Part shown: piece by piece, positions 45,011-53,117 of the stretch
Layout of the letters: every line of letters starts with the position of its first letter
How positions within the stretch are numbered: position 1 is the stretch's first letter
Source: Sulfidibacter corallicola
GTDB lineage: Bacteria; Acidobacteriota; Holophagae; Acanthopleuribacterales; Acanthopleuribacteraceae
Reading direction: 5' to 3'
Length of the DNA: 64,000 nt
NCBI RefSeq assembly: GCF_017498545.1
Contig: NZ_CP071793.1
Location: forward strand, 3,737,501 to 3,801,500
Program-made: the position numbers and the translations under genes
The notes under the pieces: model-generated
What the model was told of the DNA's origin: nothing
Database searches by the model: none
What the model saw: only the letters and a program-made list of their open reading frames with translations

Positions 45011-45322
45011 AATGTCGGCCCAGCGGGCATACCGCCCGTGACCAACTTACAGCGACGACGCCCCTTATCGACATGCGGGCACTGCTTGGGCGGATCGCTT
45101 CGAAGACGACGCCCCTCATTAAATTGCGGGAACCGCGAGCGTAGGTGGCTTCGAATGGTACATCCGGCGGATGTACCTACCTGGCACGACGCCCCTTATC
45201 GACATGCGGGCACTCCTCGAGCGAGTCACTTCGAAATGTCGGCCCAGCGGGCATACCGCCCGTGACCAACCTACCGCGTCGACACCTTTCTCGTGAGTGC
45301 GGGAACTCCCGAGTGATTGGTT
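45011..45322. repeat. Tandem array of four modular hairpin repeats
   Basis: Four head-to-tail units separated by TTCGAA (45099, 45150, 45230). Units 1 and 4 carry the same core CGGCCCAGCGGGCATACCGC, unit 3 has a different core GGTACATCC-GGC-GGATGTACC, and unit 2 has none. All share the flank GACGCCCCTTATCGACATGC or a diverged form, followed by GGGCACT/GGGAACT. Another GC hairpin (CAGGCC-CCC-GGCCTG) follows at about 45336-45350. Confidence 0.85.
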
Positions 45323-45414
45323 TCTGGTCTGAAACCCAGGCCCCCGGCCTGAACAACGACTCGGAGGTTAGAAAAACGGTGAGCAAGATTCCGCTCGGAA
45401 TGCTCCTGCGCAGC

Positions 45415-45822
45415 TCACACGCCGGCCCATATTAAATAGAACCAGTTCAGGAGGATGAGCGTCAGGACAGCGACCAGCAACACCCTGCGCCCGGGCTCGT
45501 CCCACGTCAACACCACCAGGCGCTTATGGTGATAGGCGACGATATCGGTCGCGCTCCAGACACCGGCCAGGACCACACCGAGAAAGGCCAACGGGTTGAG
45601 CGCCAAGGCATCCCCCATGCGGGCGTCCCGCAGGGCGTGAAACAACCGCGTCGTGCCGCAGGACGGGCAAGGCAGGTCCGTGATCGTTCGAAACGGGCAG
45701 CCGAGGGGGTACCCCGCCAACATCAACGGCACGGCCCACCAGGCGAGCAAGACCAGAAAGACGGCCAGGTATCCGTAGGGCCAATCGAAACGCCCACGGG
45801 GTTGCACGCGCAAGCGCAACAC
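45415..45822 (-). CDS. DUF2752 family membrane protein
   Basis: A 135-residue protein with the DUF2752 signature LPCPSCGTTRLFHAL followed by ALNPLAFLGV, and three hydrophobic helices (about 18-38, 73-93, 112-132). Function of the family is unknown; it is often next to small membrane or secretion genes. Start is GTG 45822 with GAGGTG at suitable distance. It follows the YIP1-like gene by 18 bases and is likely cotranscribed. Confidence 0.9.
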   Translation of the reverse strand: MLRLRVQPRGRFDWPYGYLAVFLVLLAWWAVPLMLAGYPLGCPFRTITDLPCPSCGTTRLFHALRDARMGDALALNPLAFLGVVLAGVWSATDIVAYHHKRLVVLTWDEPGRRVLLVAVLTLILLNWFYLIWAGV

Positions 45823-45840
45823 GAAGCACCTCGGATCGAA

Positions 45841-46629
45841 TCAACCCGCGCCGAGGGCGCCGATGCTCGCGACCATCATGATCGTAAACGCCATCACACA
45901 CAGGCAAATGAGTACCCACGGCAGGAGAACGGCCAGCGCGGCCCGAAGCGGACTGGATTCCGCTTCGTTGGTGTAGTAGATCCCCATGGCCAAGAGCACG
46001 AAACTGTAGAGGCCCAACGGAAGGTAATAGAGGATGACCAGAAAGGAAAACAGCGGATTCAGGATCATCAGGGCCTGTACCGGAATCAACATGAACAGGT
46101 ACGGGGTATAGGAGTAGAACAACACCCGCGCAAACACGCCGAACGATCTCGAAAAGGCCCCCGTCAACTTGGCGAACACGAAGTACAGGAGCAGGTTGAA
46201 GGCGATACCGAGCACGGTTTGAATCGGAATCATCAATATCATCACGATCGTCATGATCGGGCCCAGGTCGTCCTGGGTGCTCATTATTTCACTGAAGGGG
46301 TTGTCGGAGCCCATCTGCTCGAAAATCTGGCCCCACTGCTCCCACACGGTATTGCCGGTCAGGGTATTCACGATATGGCCGATCAACCCCACACCGACCA
46401 GCACCACGAACGCGAAGATGAAAGACGGCGCGAAGGAACGATCGTCGCGCAGGCCCCGGAAAAAATCGGCGGGCGAGAACAAGACCGATTTGATGGTCAC
46501 CATCAACCCGGAAACCACGTTCCCCGAATAGAAGGGATCCTCGATTGGCGGTTCCGGATAGCCCGACTGCTGACGTCGGTTGGGTGGCGGCTCGTACATC
46601 TGCGATTCAGGCGGCTGATAGGGTTCCAT
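45841..46629 (-). CDS. YIP1 family membrane protein
   Basis: A 262-residue protein: a Pro/Tyr/Gln-rich cytosolic N-terminus (about 1-45), a short amphipathic part (VLFSPADFFRGLRDD) and five membrane helices in the YIP1 pattern (SFIFAFVVLVGVGLIGHI, IVMILMIPIQTVLGIAFNLL, FSYTPYLFMLIPV and others). The bacterial YIP1 family has no settled function. ATG 46629. First gene of a two-gene minus-strand unit with DUF2752. Confidence 0.85.
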   Translation of the reverse strand: MEPYQPPESQMYEPPPNRRQQSGYPEPPIEDPFYSGNVVSGLMVTIKSVLFSPADFFRGLRDDRSFAPSFIFAFVVLVGVGLIGHIVNTLTGNTVWEQWGQIFEQMGSDNPFSEIMSTQDDLGPIMTIVMILMIPIQTVLGIAFNLLLYFVFAKLTGAFSRSFGVFARVLFYSYTPYLFMLIPVQALMILNPLFSFLVILYYLPLGLYSFVLLAMGIYYTNEAESSPLRAALAVLLPWVLICLCVMAFTIMMVASIGALGAG

Positions 46630-46961
46630 GTGTACACCTCACGTGGAAGAATGAGCGCGATCGAGGGCGAAGGGAACGGGGACGCAAGGTTCACGAAAAA
46701 CTCGTGAATCGGCCCAGGGCTCGAGGGACTTCATAGGGAATGGCGGAAAACGCACTCGAACGAGGCCCGGTTCGGCGAGGGCCCGCAAAGGCCCGAAACA
46801 GGGACCAGCCCCCATGCCCCGCCCGATCATATCAAGTAATGACCGCAGTCACCTAGCGCTTAAAAAACAGGTTTTTCGTCTTAACTTTTTCTTCTCAAGG
46901 GAGTTTCATTTTTTTATTTGCACCCCCCAGGACCTTGTGCTATCTTTGCCGGGTTTGACAC
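46630..46961. other. Intergenic region, YIP1-like gene / tRNA-Ser
   Basis: About 330 bases, divergent on both sides. No gene. The right end is A/T-rich and carries the tRNA promoter; the left end should carry the promoter of the YIP1-like gene. Confidence 0.5.
46918..46946 (+). promoter_or_regulatory. Promoter of tRNA-Ser
   Basis: TTGCAC (46918-46923), 17 bases, then TATCTT (46941-46946) with an upstream TGC making an extended -10. The tRNA starts 16 bases downstream. Confidence 0.5.
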
Positions 46962-47051
<90 letters not shown>

Positions 47052-47090
47052 GCATCCAACACGGCTGGCGACAATTTAGGGACCTTTGAT

Positions 47091-47201
47091 AAGGTTGAAG
47101 AATCAGGCATCGGTGGCGGAAGCTTGTGAACCGTGTCAGGCCTTGACGGGAGCAGCACTAAGCGAGTCCTTTCGGGCACCGGTGTCTGACTGTTCAACCT
47201 T
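47091..47201 (+). ncRNA. ffs: Signal recognition particle RNA (4.5S, small bacterial type)
   Basis: The conserved tip GTCAGGCCTTGACGGGAGCA with GCACTAAGC is the Ffh-binding region. The two ends pair: AAGGTTGAA (47091) with TTCAACCTT (47193-47201), and inner segments such as ATCAG with CTGA and CGGTG with CACCG. About 111 nt is usual for the Gram-negative form. A T-rich TATTTTTATTT follows. Position just before dnaX is common in bacteria. Confidence 0.9.
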
Positions 47202-47224
47202 ATTTTTATTTCGGGATTTCTTTC

Positions 47225-48379
47225 ATGGCGTCACAAGTCACAGCTTTAGCCTGGCGTCCTCAAACTTTTGATGACTTGGTTGGGCAGGAAGTTGTCGCTC
47301 AAACGCTCAAGAATGCGATCACTTCCGACCGGCTTCACCACGCCTACCTTTTTGCCGGTCTTCGCGGTTCCGGAAAGACTTCCACCGCCCGTATTTTCGC
47401 CAAAGCACTGAACTGCGCCGAAGGCCCGACCGTCACCCCTTGCCTCAAGTGCGCTTCGTGCAACGAGATCAAAGAGGGTAACTCGCTCGATGTGGTGGAG
47501 ATCGACGCCGCCTCCAACAACAGCGTCGACAACATTCGCGAGCTACGCGAATTGGTTCGCTACAACGCCGCCCGCGATCGCTACAAGATCTACATCATCG
47601 ACGAAGTCCACATGCTCTCCACCAGCGCCTTCAACGCGCTCCTGAAAACGTTGGAAGAGCCGCCGCCCAACGTGGTCTTCATCATGGCCACCACCGAGCT
47701 CCACAAGATCCCGGCCACCATTCTCTCCCGGTGCCAACAGTTCGATTTTCGCCAGATCCCCCTGTTCAAGATCGAAAAGCGCCTGCGTCTGATCGCGGAC
47801 AAACAAGAACTGGATATCGACGATGAATCGCTGACCCTGGTCGCCCAAGCGTCCGGCGGCTCGATGCGCGACTCGCTCTCGATCTTCGACCAGGTCATCG
47901 CGGCCTCCGGCGAGAAGATCACGGGCCTCGACGTGCGCTCGATTCTCGGCGTCGTCGAAGATACCATCCTGATCGATCTGCTGTCCGGCGTGGTCAAGGA
48001 ATCGGCCGAGCAAGTGTTCGGGCGAATCAACGAACTGGTGCACTACGGTCACGACCTGAAACAGGTCTACGACACCTTCACCGGGTTCATCCGCGATTCG
48101 ATCGTCTTGAAGAGTGTGAACGACACCAGCGAAATCCTGGAGCGCCGCTACGGTCACGGCGAAGCCCACAATCAGGTCTTGGAAGACCTGACCGTTCCCG
48201 ACCTGGTCCGCATGCTGGACATCATGCTCCAGCACGAACCGGTGTTCCGCCAGGCGGCCACACCGCGCTACGCCTTCGAGCTGGTGTTTTTGAAGCTTTT
48301 GGAACAACGCCGCCTGGTTCCCCTGGAGAAGCTGCTCGCGAATCTCAAAGAATTCGCCGGCGCCGAAAAAAAAAACTGA
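47225..48379 (+). CDS. dnaX: DNA polymerase III clamp loader, gamma form (0-frame part of dnaX)
   Basis: The AAA+ clamp-loader motor. The 384 residues have Walker [12 protein letters not shown] (45-55), four zinc-binding cysteines (Cys64, 73, 76, 79), the Walker B/sensor segment IIDEVHMLS and SRCQQFDFR, then the collar domain. The zero frame ends at TGA 48377, directly after an A10 run, giving ...EFAGAEKKN. The frame one base back stays open and encodes the tau-specific part, so gamma and tau are probably both made. ATG 47225; 23 bases after the SRP RNA. Confidence 0.93.
   Translation: MASQVTALAWRPQTFDDLVGQEVVAQTLKNAITSDRLHHAYLFAGLRGSGKTSTARIFAKALNCAEGPTVTPCLKCASCNEIKEGNSLDVVEIDAASNNSVDNIRELRELVRYNAARDRYKIYIIDEVHMLSTSAFNALLKTLEEPPPNVVFIMATTELHKIPATILSRCQQFDFRQIPLFKIEKRLRLIADKQELDIDDESLTLVAQASGGSMRDSLSIFDQVIAASGEKITGLDVRSILGVVEDTILIDLLSGVVKESAEQVFGRINELVHYGHDLKQVYDTFTGFIRDSIVLKSVNDTSEILERRYGHGEAHNQVLEDLTVPDLVRMLDIMLQHEPVFRQAATPRYAFELVFLKLLEQRRLVPLEKLLANLKEFAGAEKKN
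48366..48375 (+). promoter_or_regulatory. A10 slippage site of dnaX
   Basis: Ten consecutive A in the context GCCGAAAAAAAAAACTGAG. A shift of -1 (or insertion of one A by RNA polymerase) moves reading into the tau frame; without it, translation stops at once. Known dnaX genes use either ribosomal -1 slippage (E. coli, A6G) or transcriptional slippage on an A9 run (Thermus). Confidence 0.75.
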
Positions 48380-48894
48380 GTGAACCGGCCCCCGCCAAAG
48401 GCAGACCTCGCGAATCCACGACGAAAACGGCCGCCAAGCCATCCGTGGTCAAGCCCCCTCCCACGCCGGCACCGCCTCCCAAGGAAGTCAAGCCGACCGC
48501 CGTCGGGCCGATCGACGATACCGCGCTCAAGGGTTTCCTGGACTTCATCCGGCGCGAAAACCACATCGCCCTGGCCGCGCTGCTGGGCAACGCCTTTTTC
48601 CTCAAGCAGGACGGCCAGAGCCTGACCTTCTTCTTCGATGCCTCCCGGGCCAACCTCATCCCCATGGTGCGCAGCGGCCAAAACGGCAAGGTCATCGAAG
48701 ACGCCGCCAAAAAGTTCTTTCGCGGCAACGTGGACCTAAACTTCAGCATCGGTCGCGATCCCAACATTCGCGCCGCCAAGGACCGCGAGAAAAGAGCCCT
48801 CGAAGACGTTCAGGCCAATCCCATCGTCAAGTACCTCATGGAGCAATTCAACGGAACCATCATCAACTGCAAGATCCTCGAAGACGGGGACTGA
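48373..48894 (+). CDS. dnaX: Tau-specific C-terminal part of DnaX (-1 frame)
   Basis: Reading from AAA 48373 in the -1 frame gives [18 protein letters not shown], a Pro/Lys-rich linker, then a folded domain (TALKGFLDFIRRENHIALAA ... FFRGNVDLNFSIG ... NPIVKYLMEQFNGTIINCKI) of about 130 residues. Its position and layout fit the tau region that contacts the polymerase and helicase, though the sequence is diverged. Joined to the first 383 codons, the full tau would be about 556 residues. No independent ribosome-binding site is seen, so it is not a separate gene. Confidence 0.85.
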   Translation, partial: KLSEPAPAKGRPRESTTKTAAKPSVVKPPPTPAPPPKEVKPTAVGPIDDTALKGFLDFIRRENHIALAALLGNAFFLKQDGQSLTFFFDASRANLIPMVRSGQNGKVIEDAAKKFFRGNVDLNFSIGRDPNIRAAKDREKRALEDVQANPIVKYLMEQFNGTIINCKILEDGD

Positions 48895-49052
48895 TTCGCG
48901 GCAGGCCGCCCCCGAGTGCAGGCGGCACCCGATATAATCAAGGTACCGGTATGGACCCGGTATGGACCCGGTAAGGTTCAGGCGAAATCGGACGATGTCG
49001 GATCGATCCGATCGCCATGGCCATCGCGAGAAATCACCAAGGAGACACCACC

Positions 49053-49373
49053 ATGTTCGATATGAATCAAATCCAGCAACTCATGGGTCAGGCCCAACAA
49101 GCCCAACAACAGATGAAAGAACGCCTCGCCAAGATGGCGATTCAGGGTTCGGCCGGCGGAAGCGCGGTCCAGGTCGTGGTCAACGGCAACAAGGAAGTCA
49201 CCAAGATCACCATCAACCCGACCGCCATGGAAGACCCCGAATACCTGGCCGACATGATCCTGGCCGCGCTGAACAGCGCCTACGCCGAAGTCGACAACCA
49301 GGTCAAGGACTCGCTTTCGGGCATGCTCGGCGGTATCGACATGAGTCAAATCGCCAACCTGTTCCGTCAGTGA
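49053..49373 (+). CDS. ebfC: YbaB/EbfC family nucleoid-associated protein
   Basis: A 106-residue DNA-binding protein: an N-terminal Gln-rich helix (MFDMNQIQQLMGQAQQAQQQ), a beta-sheet with VQVVVNGNKEVTKITINP, and a C-terminal helix with GMLGGID. ATG 49053 has AAGGAG upstream. The dnaX-ebfC-recR order is widely conserved. Confidence 0.95.
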   Translation: MFDMNQIQQLMGQAQQAQQQMKERLAKMAIQGSAGGSAVQVVVNGNKEVTKITINPTAMEDPEYLADMILAALNSAYAEVDNQVKDSLSGMLGGIDMSQIANLFRQ

Positions 49374-49416
49374 ACGCCGGCGAAAGGTCCAAAGACAAAG
49401 GAGCGCCCGCACCTCT

Positions 49417-50016
49417 ATGATCAAAGCAACCGCACTCGAGCAGGTGGTTCGCCTGCTCGGCGAAATGCCGGGAATCGGAAGCAAGACCGCGCAGCGTCTG
49501 GCCTACTACGTCCTTTCCCGCGAAACGGCCTATGCCCACCAACTGGGAGACGCGCTGCGCGAATTGAAAGACAGCCTCCAATGGTGCCGCACCTGTTACA
49601 ACATCAGCGCCGCGGAGATGTGCGAGATCTGTCGCCAAGACGAGCGCGATCACCGGCTGATCTGTGTCGTGGAAGATGCCGCCAACCTTGCCAACATCGA
49701 GCGTTCGGGCGGCTTCAAGGGTTACTACCACGTACTCCAGGGCGTGTTGTCTCCGGTGAACGGCATCGGCCCGGACGACCTGCGCATCCAGGAATTGCTG
49801 GCCCGGCTGGAAGACGACCAGGTGACCGAAATCATCTTGGCGACCAACCCCACGGTGGAAGGCGAGGCGACCGCCATGTACCTCTCGGACATTCTGGCCG
49901 ATCGCGAGGTATCGGTATCGCGCATCGGGGTCGGTGTGCCCATCGGCGGCAGCCTGGATTACTGCGACGAGATCACCATGGCCAAGGCGTTCGAGAATCG
50001 CCGGCGGCTCCATTGA
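49417..50016 (+). CDS. recR: Recombination mediator protein RecR
   Basis: Acts with RecF/RecO to load RecA at gaps. The 199 residues contain the helix-hairpin-helix (LLGEMPGIGSKTAQRLAYY), a C4 zinc finger (WCRTC ... MCEIC), a Toprim domain (LICVVEDAANLANIE ... ILATNPTVEGEATAMYL) and the Walker B-like end (RIGVGVPIGGSLDYCDE). ATG 49417, 43 bases after ebfC. Confidence 0.97.
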   Translation: MIKATALEQVVRLLGEMPGIGSKTAQRLAYYVLSRETAYAHQLGDALRELKDSLQWCRTCYNISAAEMCEICRQDERDHRLICVVEDAANLANIERSGGFKGYYHVLQGVLSPVNGIGPDDLRIQELLARLEDDQVTEIILATNPTVEGEATAMYLSDILADREVSVSRIGVGVPIGGSLDYCDEITMAKAFENRRRLH

Positions 50017-50283
50017 TGCGATCGGCATGGTTCGCGGGCCGCATTCCGGCGTGCCCCAAACCACAACTGCCCAAAAAGCGTGCTGGTGGTTGGCGCGACA
50101 GCGGGTTTTCTTGGTATGCTTGCACTTTCGAGCTCGGAGAACGCAACCCAGCAGATCTCGACATCCTCGGCCTTGGTCATCCCAATGGCGCCCGAGCTCG
50201 GGGGCCGTGGTCCCCAACGGGTCCCGCCAGTCCCCTTTTTCTGCAAAAGTCCCCTACTCTCAACAGAATGGAACAGGAATCAC

Positions 50284-51324
50284 ATGGCTACTGAAGCGCC
50301 CATCGACCTCGACAAACTCGTCGTTTTCGACCTAGAAACCACCGGCCTCGAAGCAGATTGCAAAATCGTACAAATCGCCATGATTCGCGGCGAGCGCATC
50401 TATCAGACCCTGGTCAATCCAGAAATGCCGATCCCGGCGGAATCCACCGAGATCCATCGCATTACCGATGCCGATGTCGTCGATGCCCCCAAATTCGCCG
50501 ATATCGTCGACGATGTCCTGACGTTCATGGAGGACAGCGTTCTTTCGGGATTCAACATCCGCAAGTTCGATGTGCCGGTCCTGCGCCGCGAGATCGCGGC
50601 CACCGGGAAAAAGTTCCCGCCGTTGCCGATTCTCGACCTGTTCGAACTCAACCAGAAAATGAACCCGCGCACCCTGGCCTGGTTCTTCGAGCACTACACC
50701 GGAGAGCCCATGGACAGCGAAGAGGCACACGACGCGGTCTACGATTGTGCCTGTACCCGCAAGGGCTTGCTGGGCATGTTCAAAAAGCACGCGGACCTTC
50801 CCACGAACCTGGAAACGCTGACCATGCTGGCCGAGCCCGAACGCCTGCCGGTCGGCGCCAGCGGCTGGCTGGCCTGGACGGCCAACCAGAGCGAGCCCAC
50901 CCTGACCCGCGGCAAGTATCGCGGCTGGGCACTCTCGGAAGTGTCGCGCAAGGAGCCCTCCTACCTGGAATGGTTGTGCAACATCGACGCGGATTCGGCC
51001 ACGAAGAACACCGTGCATTTGTTCAAGACCAACAAGGAAGCCTACCTGGCCCTGCTCAAGGAAGAGCACCCCTTGCGGTTGGAACCCAAATACCTGGACC
51101 TGCTGCACGCCATGGAACAGAAAAGGTCGAATCGGTTCGAAGAATGTATTCAATTGGCAGAGAGTTCCAAGGATGCGTCGTTGATGTTTCTAGCCGCAGC
51201 ATGGGCGGTCCAGGAGAAACGTCCGGAAGCGGAAGCCTTGGCCAAAGCCTACCTGGCGGAAAAAGATGAAAATGTCAAAGTCGACCGTCGCCACAACTTC
51301 CTGAAGAAGAGATTGGGTCTATGA
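50284..51324 (+). CDS. DEDDh 3'-5' exonuclease (DnaQ-like) with C-terminal extension
   Basis: A 346-residue protein. The N-terminal 180 residues are a DnaQ/RNase T-type exonuclease with Exo I FDLETTGLE (Asp16, Glu18), Exo II GFNIRKFDVPVL and Exo III EAHDAVYD (His and Asp). The remaining 165 residues include a segment GKYRGWALSEV with EPSYLEWLCN, found in other DnaQ-like proteins as a short C-terminal domain, and then a helical tail. It could be a proofreading subunit or a general repair exonuclease. ATG 50284. Confidence 0.9.
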   Translation: MATEAPIDLDKLVVFDLETTGLEADCKIVQIAMIRGERIYQTLVNPEMPIPAESTEIHRITDADVVDAPKFADIVDDVLTFMEDSVLSGFNIRKFDVPVLRREIAATGKKFPPLPILDLFELNQKMNPRTLAWFFEHYTGEPMDSEEAHDAVYDCACTRKGLLGMFKKHADLPTNLETLTMLAEPERLPVGASGWLAWTANQSEPTLTRGKYRGWALSEVSRKEPSYLEWLCNIDADSATKNTVHLFKTNKEAYLALLKEEHPLRLEPKYLDLLHAMEQKRSNRFEECIQLAESSKDASLMFLAAAWAVQEKRPEAEALAKAYLAEKDENVKVDRRHNFLKKRLGL

Positions 51325-51396
51325 TCTCCGCAAGCGGCCTGTCGCCACGGGTCGCTTGCCCATGACAGGGCCGGCGGGACGACGCTGGAGAACGCC

Positions 51397-52680
51397 ATGT
51401 TCCTCGTCATCGCAATATTGTCGCTATCGACGATCTCGGATCTTCCCCCATCGGCCCCAGGCGCATATCGCCAACACTATGAGGCAGGCATCAAGGCCTG
51501 CCGTGCAGGCCAACGCGCCGATTTCCTGAAACACACGCTCAAGGCCCATTTGCTCAACCCGAACCATTTCGGCAGTCGTTACAATCTGGCCGTGGCCTAC
51601 GCCGTCAACGACCTGCCGGCCAAAGCCGTGAGCATTTTGCGCTCGATCGCGGCAACGGGGTTCCACATGGACCCGACGAAAGAGCCGAGCTTCGCATCCC
51701 TCATCGACCGCGAGGATTTCATCGCCGTTCGGGCCGCGTTCGAACGCAACGGTCACCCCATTCACCACGCCACCACGGCGATCACCCTACCGCAAAAAGA
51801 CCTGTATCCGGAAGGCATCGCCTACGACGACCGCGACGGCCATTTCTACATCAGCAGCGTCTTTCACCGGAAGGTCGTCAAATGCCGACCTGACGGGTCG
51901 GCCACCGACTGGATCACGCCGGGCCGGGACGGTCTCTGGAGCGCCATGGGCTTGGCGATCGATAGATCGCGAGACCTTCTGTGGGTGGCCAGCAGCGCGG
52001 TGGATCAGACCGCCAATCTGGCCAAGCGCGACAAGGGCAAGTCCGGTTTGTTCGCCTTTTCGTTGAAGGATGCCACGTTGGAGCGCAAGGCGATCCTGTC
52101 CAGGCGCGGTAGGTCCTACAACCTTGGCGATCTGACGCTTGCCGAGGACGGCACGGTCTACTGCGGCGACGGAGCCGGCAACACCTTGTACGTCCTGAAA
52201 CCCGGGGCATCCAAGCTCGAGTCATTGGTCCGTTCGGCCCATTTTCGTTCGATTCAGGGACTCGCACTCTCCGCCGACGGGACTCGATTGTACGTGGCCG
52301 ACTACAGCCACGGGTTGTTCGCGGTGGATCTGGCGCGCCGAAGCGTGCAACCGCTGGCACACCCCCAATCCTACCTGTCGGTCGGATGCGATGGACTGGT
52401 GCGTCACGGCAATCGTTTGATCGGCATTCAAAACGGCATCCGGCCTCACCGAGTGGTCGCGTGGACCTTGGGTACGGACGGAACGAGCCTGGCCCGCCAA
52501 ACGGTATTGGAAGCCAACAACCCCGAGTTCGACGAACCGACCCTGGGCACGATGGTCGGCACGGACTACTATTTCGTGGCGACCAGCCAATGGGGCAAGT
52601 ACGGAAAAGACCACAAGCCCTTACCGCTCGAGGATCTTGCCGAAATTCAAATCATGCGGATCCCGCTGAAGGACCCTTGA
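51397..52680 (+). CDS. SMP-30/NHL-like beta-propeller protein with TPR-like N-terminus
   Basis: A 427-residue protein with a possible signal peptide (MFLVIAILSLSTIS), a helical TPR-like stretch (about 28-110: HYEAGIKACRAGQRADFLKH, FGSRYNLAVAYAVNDLPAKA) and a six-bladed-propeller part (LYPEGIAYDDRDGHFYISSV, GLAIDRSRDLLWVASS, GLALSADGTRLYVADYSHGL). This fits the gluconolactonase/SMP-30 fold, but the metal-binding residues were not traced, so enzymatic activity is uncertain. Likely extracytoplasmic. Stands alone after the exonuclease gene. Confidence 0.8.
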   Translation: MFLVIAILSLSTISDLPPSAPGAYRQHYEAGIKACRAGQRADFLKHTLKAHLLNPNHFGSRYNLAVAYAVNDLPAKAVSILRSIAATGFHMDPTKEPSFASLIDREDFIAVRAAFERNGHPIHHATTAITLPQKDLYPEGIAYDDRDGHFYISSVFHRKVVKCRPDGSATDWITPGRDGLWSAMGLAIDRSRDLLWVASSAVDQTANLAKRDKGKSGLFAFSLKDATLERKAILSRRGRSYNLGDLTLAEDGTVYCGDGAGNTLYVLKPGASKLESLVRSAHFRSIQGLALSADGTRLYVADYSHGLFAVDLARRSVQPLAHPQSYLSVGCDGLVRHGNRLIGIQNGIRPHRVVAWTLGTDGTSLARQTVLEANNPEFDEPTLGTMVGTDYYFVATSQWGKYGKDHKPLPLEDLAEIQIMRIPLKDP

Positions 52681-52791
52681 TCTTCAGGAAATGCCCGTAG
52701 GCCGACCGGTTCGCCTTTCGGAGGGCCTGTCCCGATAGTCCCCGACTCTCGAGGCGTACGGGAACGCCTTGCATGCCCCACCTCGACTAGT

Positions 52792-52974
52792 TCATCCGCC
52801 GGCGGTGCCGCGCTTGGGACGGGCCACCAACTCGCCGCTACAGTTGGGACAAACGTGGTCCATCTTTTCGGTGCAGGGCGGGCAAAACGTGCATTCGTAG
52901 CTGCAAATGAATGCGTCATCCGCTTTTCCCAAGTCCACTTTGCACTTCTCACAATGGGGTTTCATGGAGAGCAT
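52792..52974 (-). CDS. DUF1272 family small zinc-ribbon protein
   Basis: Sixty residues with the DUF1272 cysteine pattern: HCEKC, ICSYECTFCPPC, HVCPNCSGELVARP. It is a tiny treble-clef/zinc-ribbon protein of unknown role. ATG 52974 has AGGAGG at seven bases; a longer upstream frame lacks a site. Confidence 0.9.
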   Translation of the reverse strand: MLSMKPHCEKCKVDLGKADDAFICSYECTFCPPCTEKMDHVCPNCSGELVARPKRGTAGG

Positions 52975-53117
52975 GATCGATCCTCCTCGTCTTTCAACGC
53001 GACAAACGGGTTCTCTTTCATTCCACCCGAGCATTGGCCCCAAAACAAGATCCATTTCCACATAACCGAATGGAGCCATTTGCATCACGATCCTTCCGCC
53101 GCGTCAGGGACCGGAGA

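Noticed and set aside
45011-45322. CRISPR-like appearance of the tandem array
   Set aside because: Units are of unequal length, the conserved part is itself hairpin-flanked, spacers are not unique sequences of constant size, and there are no cas genes.
48377-48379. UGA in dnaX read as selenocysteine (SelB is present)
   Set aside because: The zero frame beyond the UGA is low-complexity Pro/Arg sequence; the plausible tau domain is in the -1 frame.
47225-48894. dnaX as a frameshifted pseudogene
   Set aside because: Both parts keep coding character, the break is exactly at an A10 run at the known gamma/tau junction, and the gene is essential. A sequencing error in the homopolymer cannot be excluded.
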